DNA from: Leptodontidium sp. MPI-SDFR-AT-0119
Taxonomy: Eukaryota > Ascomycota > Leotiomycetes > Helotiales > Leptodontidiaceae
Direction: 5' to 3'
DNA: 64,000 nt
Assembly (NCBI GenBank): GCA_020726505.1
Contig: JAHLEZ010000005.1
Span: 1,860,001 to 1,924,000, forward strand
In this document: positions 58,240 through 64,000 of the stretch, piece by piece
Layout of the letters: every line of letters starts with the position of its first letter
How positions within the stretch are numbered: the first letter of the stretch is position 1
Program-made: the position numbers and the translations under genes
Notes under the pieces: generated by a model
What the model saw: the letters and a program-made list of their open reading frames with translations, nothing else
Databases searched by the model: none
Told to the model about the DNA's origin: nothing

Positions 58240-58872
58240 TTAGAGGAAATCTTCTCCCAGGAGATCTAAACTCCTCCTCAGGGCATCAATATCCACCTCG
58301 ATTTCCGCCTGCATCTTATAAAGATTCTCCAACTTCTCTCTCACCCTCTCGCCAACCTTAGTGACTATCTTCGAGGATGACCCGCCCTCATAGGATTCTT
58401 GTTGTCCTTTCATATTGTCACTCGTATGATTTTGTTGTCTGAGAATCGATGACGGTGCTAAATTTGGCGACTGAGAAAAATGACATCGCTTCTGATGCTC
58501 AAAGAGGTTATACTTCCTTGGGAATCCTCGAACGTGACGTTTGCATGAAGTGATAGGGCAGCAGTGGGTCTGTGGTCCGTGGACCTCGCGGTTGTGTCGA
58601 TCTAGCCCGCCTTTGTCGCCAAAGCGGGGGTGTTTGCAATTTGGGACTTGGCAGATGTAAGGCTTGCTGTGTTTAGCTTCGTGCTTCCTGAAGTGTGTTA
58701 GTGCTAGCATCAGGTTAGTCGTAGGAGGAGAGTGTACGAACCGCAAAGCAGATTCGGAGGGGAACTCGCTGTCTTGTGAGCACTCAGGGACTGAACATCG
58801 CGGCTCGGGTCTAGAACTAGCCGTGTTTTCCGAGTCGATAGGGACAGTAATCGCAGGGTTTTCAGTGGCCAT
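58240..58872 (-). CDS. C2H2-type zinc-finger protein
   Basis: Exons 58872-58742 and 58687-58240 (192 aa). The 54-nt intron is a multiple of three, so the unspliced frame is also open, but removing it restores the finger CSVPECSQDSEFPSESALRKHEAKH. Further fingers: CQVPNCKHPRFGDKGGLDRHNREVH and CPITSCKRHVRGFPRKYNLFEHQKRCH. A helical C-terminus follows (VREKLENLYKMQAEIEVDIDALRRSL). Such short C2H2 proteins are frequent in Helotiales and probably bind DNA. Sequence upstream on the same strand (58890-59140) reads SDNLFSCLDNSQDYSIGYTT and other plausible peptide, so the real gene may have further 5' exons that I could not join in phase. Confidence 0.75.
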   Translation of the reverse strand: MATENPAITVPIDSENTASSRPEPRCSVPECSQDSEFPSESALRFVHSPPTTNLMLALTHFRKHEAKHSKPYICQVPNCKHPRFGDKGGLDRHNREVHGPQTHCCPITSCKRHVRGFPRKYNLFEHQKRCHFSQSPNLAPSSILRQQNHTSDNMKGQQESYEGGSSSKIVTKVGERVREKLENLYKMQAEIEVDIDALRRSLDLLGEDFL

Positions 58873-61594
58873 GTTATAGCTGGGATATGCGCTGAAGGAA
58901 GATTGCTCTCTAGAAAATGCCGGTCAGCTACCTAGCACCCGAAAACGTGATGAATAGATTAAGTCGGGATTTGGCGAATATGAGCTGCATGTGGTATACC
59001 CTATAGAATAATCCTGGCTGTTGTCTAAACAGCTAAATAGATTATCGCTATTAACAGACACAGTGTTTATATCTGTGGATATGTGAGCTAATATGCTGAA
59101 GGTGGGGCGCTTGGAAGCACTCACGACCTTGGTCATTCCAGTTGTTGTTCGAAGGATACTAGTTCAAATGTGAATCTTTAGAGAAGTTAGCAGTGTAGGA
59201 TAAAGACCTCTTTGTTCCATAGTCCCTCTGACTGCTCCAGAGCCATGAGAAGATGTGGCGAGACGGAAGGTCATGCGGAGGAGGGGGGAAGGCAAAGGAG
59301 AAGGTCGTCGGAGAGGTTTAAGGGGAGGAGGGTAGATTATGGGATGTCTCTAGATGTTTTCACGTACTGTGGGTGACATCTTGTTGATCAATACGTTGCT
59401 TAGAAATGACACCTCCTGAAACTATAGTACATTAGCATCGAGGACTCCCTAGCAGTTTGTGAATCTGAGGCTATCTCACGCGTTGAATTAAAAATTGTTT
59501 GATGGGTGTCGGTGGGGAATGAATTCAAGTCTTGGAGGGTGTCAGGATTTGGCAGACTCGGAAAGTCAATGTAAGGGAAGTGTGTGTTCTGACCGAGGTC
59601 AATCAACTTGAGATAAGATTGCTGAACATTATTGAAGTCAGTATAGCTCTCCATTGTGCCTGTAGTGACGAGTGGTAACTTACATCACACAGAGGGTCTC
59701 ATTACTTTTAAGTCAAATTTTTGACAGCACTTCGTTGCTGAACGGAGGGATGGAGTCGGGGAGCTGGTCTCTATATAGTTAACATTAAACCTCAAAAGCA
59801 AAATATCCTGCTCCCTTCCCACGTATTCAGCTCGCGAGGCAAAACTGCCCCGATTCTGAGGCAAGTGGCTGCTCACACCGCTGTTTCGTTGTCGTGGATT
59901 GGTACGCGAAGTCGCACAGGGCAGACTTTTGATTCTTGGGCGGGAGACACTCGGTGTAGTAGTACAGCTCACCTCGCGAGGCTGAACTGCCCAACCGCCC
60001 GAGGCATACTTGCCCCAATTCTCGGGCGAGACTCCTGCCGACCCGAAATCCTTCTACATCACCGCCTGAGTACTATGTTAAAGCATCTTAATGCCATTCT
60101 AGTCGCTGTTCAGTTACTCGTGGCACGAAGAAGAAAGTTCGCGATCTGTATATCCACGTCACCAGGTGAGGCTGGTACCAGCCCAAAGCCCAAGGCAGAT
60201 TCACCCCGATTCTGAGGCGGAAAGCACTTGCCCACATGCAAGACAAAGACGACTTAGCAGACTATTCTTTCCTATTCTCGAGTTATTGTCACGTGTATCT
60301 AATTCACTACTACGAGGGGGCGTGGGAATTTGAGAGAGGCGAAGTCACTATTGAGTGATCCTGCATTTACGAATAAAGGGAACAGAACCTCGAGAGGAGA
60401 TGTAGTAAATAATCTATTACAAGTTTTGAGTACACTCCGTGCCGCCTCTCTATCAGACAGAAAGTGAAGTCTTGGAGGCAAAGCCTTCGCTAGAGACCTA
60501 AAATGGGTCGCTCGATTAAGAGGCATCAGACACCCTCAATAGTGGTAGTTCCTTTGTGCTGAACTTGACTTTGGGCTCGATACGTTTGACGCTGATGAAG
60601 TGGCGAGTTGATGACAGTGTCGTTGGATTTAGCGTCATCACTGCTTCTGAAGCTGGAATTAATGCTGACTTCCTCAGTGCCCGTCTCTAATTAGCTAATA
60701 CGTGTTGAGTCTTAGTTACTTCTTTTCGTTGTAAATCTGCGTGCATATAGAGAGAATTCGATTGATCAATTGAAGATCTGCAAGCTCATCTGCCTGCCAT
60801 TTCCCCACCTCCAACATGATTTTCCCACCCCGATGACGCGAGCCATGGCTTTGGTTATCGGTAAGAACTCGATTTCGTTCTGCGTAACCCACGTTATATG
60901 TCCCACGTGAGCTTGATCGGTTTCGTAAAGACGGTTCAACGCTTCCGCACGCCGAGGTGCAATTTTGAGAGACTTCGACGAGGTAGGCGGTGGTAAATGG
61001 TTTCTTGTTCTCTGGCAAGCGCCAAAGCCTTTGTTTGAAGGTCGTCCATACCTCGTATTCCAGCACCGGCATTTACTTTGATCTTTCACAAACTAGGCTT
61101 CCAACAGCATCAAGGTCAATTTTGAACCAGCTTTCTAACATTGCCATGAAATGAATTAAAACGTGTGTAAACCTCAGGGACGACTACATCCGCATTCCCC
61201 AAGCCATTTGTCCGTTCCTGATGGGACCCGCACTTGCTGCTGGCCTGCATTAGTCTAACGCAATTATTGAGTGCTCCTCAAAAGCTTTTCGCGCTAAAGC
61301 TGCATGCCAGATATATAGGAGCAGACTGTCGACTGCAGTGAGATACTGTAGTAGGCACGTTTTCGTAGTACAGTACACATTAGTAGAAATGATATGGCGA
61401 TGTTGGTGCCTAAATAGCCTTCGGGTACAGTACTCGTTCGCCAAGAAGAAAGACCCTATCTCCCCTCCCATCCATGACTACTAAGCATCTTTAGGCAGTG
61501 TCGCAGGAAGCCATTTCTGGAGTTTACCTCTAGTCTTTTGCATGCAGGCCGGTTGTGGAGAATCTACACCCCTCTTTCTCTTACAGTATTAAGA
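58873..61594. other. Long region without an assignable gene
   Basis: 2.7 kb. The part to about 59660 may hold 5' exons of the C2H2 gene (open frames 59136-58924 and 59654-59400, minus). From 59800 to 60220 it has three copies of a 27-bp motif. At 60716-61089 two minus-strand frames of 107-118 codons overlap without recognised domain. Confidence 0.4.
59836..60218. repeat. Three dispersed copies of a 27-bp motif
   Basis: Copies at 59836-59862, 60001-60027 and 60192-60218, each with the pattern RAGGCANAYTNNCCCCRATT followed by CTSRGGC (small mismatches), spaced 165 and 191 bp. The word CTCGCGAGGC next to the first copy recurs at 59973. In reverse translation the copies give a short PQNRG-like peptide. 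Confidence 0.6.
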
Positions 61595-62433
61595 TCATGT
61601 CTGAAATTGCTTCATACCATCGCCTTTGAGTGTCTTGTGTATTTTCGAGAGCTCATCTTCCTTAGCCACGAAGTATTCGACCTCGGAAACATCAGAGAGA
61701 CTGAAGGTGACTGAGAAGTCTTCACGCTTGAAACCTGATCTAGTTAGCAGCTTCGCAATCCCCAGATGTATTCGTAATATGTGCTCATGAGACAAAAGCA
61801 AGACTTACCTTTTAAAGCTTTATAAATCTCCTCTCGAAGTCGATTCATTGCTTTATCCTTTCCTTCGCTATAAATTAGCGGCATATTAACGTCGAAGATG
61901 CCTAGTAGCGACTATTCCTTGTCTTCCGGGCGAAAAGTCTCACGACTTATTGCCTAGTAGCTCCCCCTCTTTGCAGAAGAAGTCAACTAAAGCCGGCATA
62001 ATAAGCTCTTACACAGTCCAGCCTCGTCTAAATCATTCGCTTTTCCGAAATGTCAATATCCAGGCTTCGTTAGAATTGTCAACCGAATTAGAGTGCTGTC
62101 GCGAAACGTCTGGTAGATAAACGTAGCACTTAACCGTATCCCGGTCCAGCGAAACATCGAGTTAATAGCTTCTGCAAGCTCAGTGCTATTCGACTTATTA
62201 ATATAGCAAGTGTTTACCTAGAAGTATCATAAACCGTTACGCCTCGCTTATTCTCCGCAGAACTATATCTTATCGTAGCTAGTCTTGACTTTACTCGTGC
62301 CGTCTGTTAGATCCCTAACTGTAACCTCCTCCGGTCCCCATTTATATAAAAGTATAATATACCTGGGTATATCGCTCTCAAAGAACTCGGCCAGGCTGAA
62401 GTTGCCATCGCTATTTGACTATAGCAGACGCAT
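61595..62433 (-). pseudogene. Degraded HET-domain/NLR-type gene
   Basis: On the minus strand from ATG 62433: NFSLAEFFESDIPRYIILLYKWGPEEVTVRDL, then FCGE(stop)ARRNGL(stop)YF(stop)VNTCYINKSNSTELAEAINSMFRW, then after more stops RETFRPEDKE(stop)SLLGIFDVNMPLIYSEGKDKAMNRLREEIYKALKG and, after a clean intron (about 61739-61808), GFKREDFSVTFSLSDVSEVEYFVAKEDELSKIHKTLKGDG, ending at TGA 61595. This is the order of HET-E/HNWD-like proteins: HET domain, then the linker that normally leads into an NB-ARC or NACHT domain. The nucleotide-binding part is missing. At least six stops are present, several where Gln or Trp is expected (CAA/CAG to TAA/TAG, TGG to TAG), fitting C-to-T and G-to-A mutation as in RIP. 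Confidence 0.75.
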
Positions 62434-63243
62434 TATTCCACTAGGTTCGGGGATCGCAGGCGAAAGGGTTCTCGGTAGTTAATAAGCCGTCGAAATAACA
62501 TAGATGCGGAGTAAGGCTGGAGAAGACGTCGTGTTAAGGCTAACGGACACAGCTAAGCGGCAGCCTCGCGGCAATGGCATCGTCGTGCATCATTGGAAGC
62601 GCGCAAGACCGGCCAGTCGCTCAAGCTGGAATTCTGGAAGCCATAGGCATAAGATATTCAAAGCCACTTTCGATTGAGCATGATTTGTTCTTGTCGCTGA
62701 AAAGGAAGCTGAAGGAATTGGAGAGTGGATAATAGTAACAGAAACCTAGGATCCTGAATTTAATCAAAAAGCTGCCCGCAGATCAGGCCTAAGGGCGACG
62801 ACACGTACGTAATTATTTGATGGGAGGGCTTTAAGGGCTGCAAGAGTAGCCACTGAATACGATTTGCATAATTTTTTGGGTTTTATCGATGTGTGTGCAG
62901 AGTTCGAGTTGCTCAAAGTCAAAGTACCTATCAATTTTTCCGGCACGGAGGGTTTTCCGGTACGCAGGGATGGACGTTAGTTACACTGTTTGGGGCAGGT
63001 ATATGAGTACTAAAATCTTTTCTTTCAAAACTACAGGCAGGGTAGTCCTTTGTTCTTGATCCGTTTCATCAACCCTACCTATCTATCTGTTGACCGCTGA
63101 GCCGCTCTGTGAGTTCCAGCTCCGACCCCACTCCAGAGAACTTGAACTGCGCTGCGTTTGAATGCGTACAATGCCCGGAGCCAAAGGAGATGGAACAGGG
63201 CATGGGCAATATCTTCGATTCTGTGCTCTAGCCTGATTCAACT
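62434..63243. other. Region without an assignable gene
   Basis: 810 bp between the HET relic and the 3' end of the phosphoesterase. Only short open frames, none recognised. Confidence 0.4.
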
Positions 63244-64000
63244 TCATACGCGGAGGACCCTCCTCAAAACAAATGAATTCTTATCATTCTTCTCGACACG
63301 TTTTCTCGCCTGGCTGCCAGGGAGCATATATCCCCTCTGATTACTTATGACTTTGATTCCATTCCTCTCGAATTGTGTCGTAAAATGAGTATGTCTAAAG
63401 ATCTACGCCTTCACCCCACCCCAACTCGTTTCCTCGAGTAGATCAGTCGCAAACGCAGAACTCCATGGGTTGTTAACGTTCGCCGGACTCGATGTCCCTT
63501 GCATCGACGGAGCATGGTGTGTGACAACAAGGATACGACTAGCCCGTTCGCCCTTCCCTCTGGACTTGTTTTGCTGGTGAATCTCCGAAGCTTGATGGCG
63601 CAGCCATATAAGATCGGCATCGTGAGAGGCATTGTGATCATCAACAGTCCATCCTTCAATCTTCTCAAAGTCTTTGAATTTCATCCGAACCGATTCACGG
63701 GCATCCAGGGGCACTCTGGACCAAAGTGTGCATCCCAGGATTGTGATGCCAGAATGTGGCACATTGAAACACCTTTGATGCAGCAATACCAGCTTTCCAT
63801 TCAAGACAGCCTCGTTTTCCAGCTTTGCCGCCCTCTCCAGTCCCGCAAGAAATGAGAGGCCGTAAAATTCGTGGTTTCCAAGAACGAGGAAGACTTTTTC
63901 GAATTGTGCAGCCTGCTTGGTAAGGAATCCCAGGTACGACTCGTAGTCGATGAGACGGTCGACATCACCTGCAAGAATGAGGTATGGTGCCGAAGGTGGA
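63244..64000 (-). pseudogene. Calcineurin-like metallophosphoesterase, interrupted by TAG, 5' end outside the window
   Basis: Reading from the window edge: YLILAGDVDRLIDYESYLGFL, FEKVFLVLGNHEFYG (GNHE motif), GITILGCTLWSRVP, ILVVTHHAPSMQGT, DLLEETSWGGVKA, then TAG at 63403-63405. In the same frame the protein continues IFRHTHFTTQFERNGIKVISNQRGY and ends at TGA 63244-63246. Known family members read W-x-F-GHTH here, so TAG replaces a Trp codon (TGG) and the glycine of GHTH has become Arg (AGA for GGA). Both are G-to-A changes. The metal-binding His residues downstream would be lost from the truncated product. The N-terminal metal motif (DxH) lies beyond 64000. The family acts as phosphatases of varied substrate. 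Confidence 0.75.

Noticed and set aside
58888..58945. Short intron joining upstream peptide to the C2H2 start
   Set aside because: The 47-nt candidate has good signals but the phases on the two sides do not match, so it was not used in the gene model.
60716..61089. Two overlapping minus-strand frames as a gene
   Set aside because: They overlap in different frames, no domain is visible and neither has convincing splice partners.
1..64000. CRISPR arrays, operons, tRNA and rRNA genes
   Set aside because: The sequence is fungal nuclear DNA; I saw no repeat-spacer pattern, no cloverleaf with a GGTTCGANTCC arm, and no rRNA.

Overview
The window looks like nuclear DNA of a filamentous ascomycete (Pezizomycotina, most likely a leotiomycete/Helotiales-type fungus). 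The reasons are: genes split by 42-70 bp GT-AG introns with CTAAC/CTGAC-like branch points; fungal-only families (HET domain, Zn2Cys6 and DUF3425 bZIP regulators, 2EXR, AA9 LPMO with Ser/Thr-rich tail); and an apparent complete set of single-copy eukaryotic housekeeping genes. No tRNA or rRNA gene was recognised. All exon coordinates below were worked out by hand from splice signals, reading phase and family conservation.

Left part (about 1-41 kb) is mostly intact and conserved. In order: a HET-domain gene; BUB3 divergent from GPN2; GPN2 tail-to-tail with POP5 (9 bp apart); an M3 oligopeptidase (Prd1 type); a GNAT acetyltransferase; a decayed tandem-repeat protein gene (12-14 kb); VMA16 divergent from TFIIA-gamma; a TMEM42-like membrane protein; a kinase-like protein with degenerate active site; a HIRAN-SNF2-RING (HLTF/Rad5-type) helicase; a Zn2Cys6 regulator; a Pmp3-family protein with a long basic tail; a divergent histone H4 variant in six exons; SVF1; a Nit-type amidase; mitochondrial L11; a Hal4/Sat4-type kinase with a long leader; and HSP10.

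Right part (about 42-64 kb) is accessory and largely eroding. An AA9 LPMO gene has a premature stop, and 15 bp further on a 479-bp hAT-like MITE (8-bp target duplication) separates it from its Ser/Thr-rich tail. Then follow a DUF3425 bZIP regulator, a peroxisomal dienoyl-CoA-reductase-like gene with a frameshift near its end, a cytochrome P450, a broken DJ-1/PfpI gene, a 2EXR gene with two nonsense codons, a C2H2 protein, a heavily mutated HET/NLR-type gene, and a metallophosphoesterase whose GHTH motif lies behind an in-frame TAG. Several lesions are C-to-T/G-to-A changes, which suggests RIP-like mutation, but this needs alignment to intact homologues.

The most interesting items are the MITE-split LPMO, the RIP-like HET/NLR relic, the extended histone H4 variant (with a GC-AG intron and a 16-nt exon), and the unrecognised 46-residue-repeat pseudogene.
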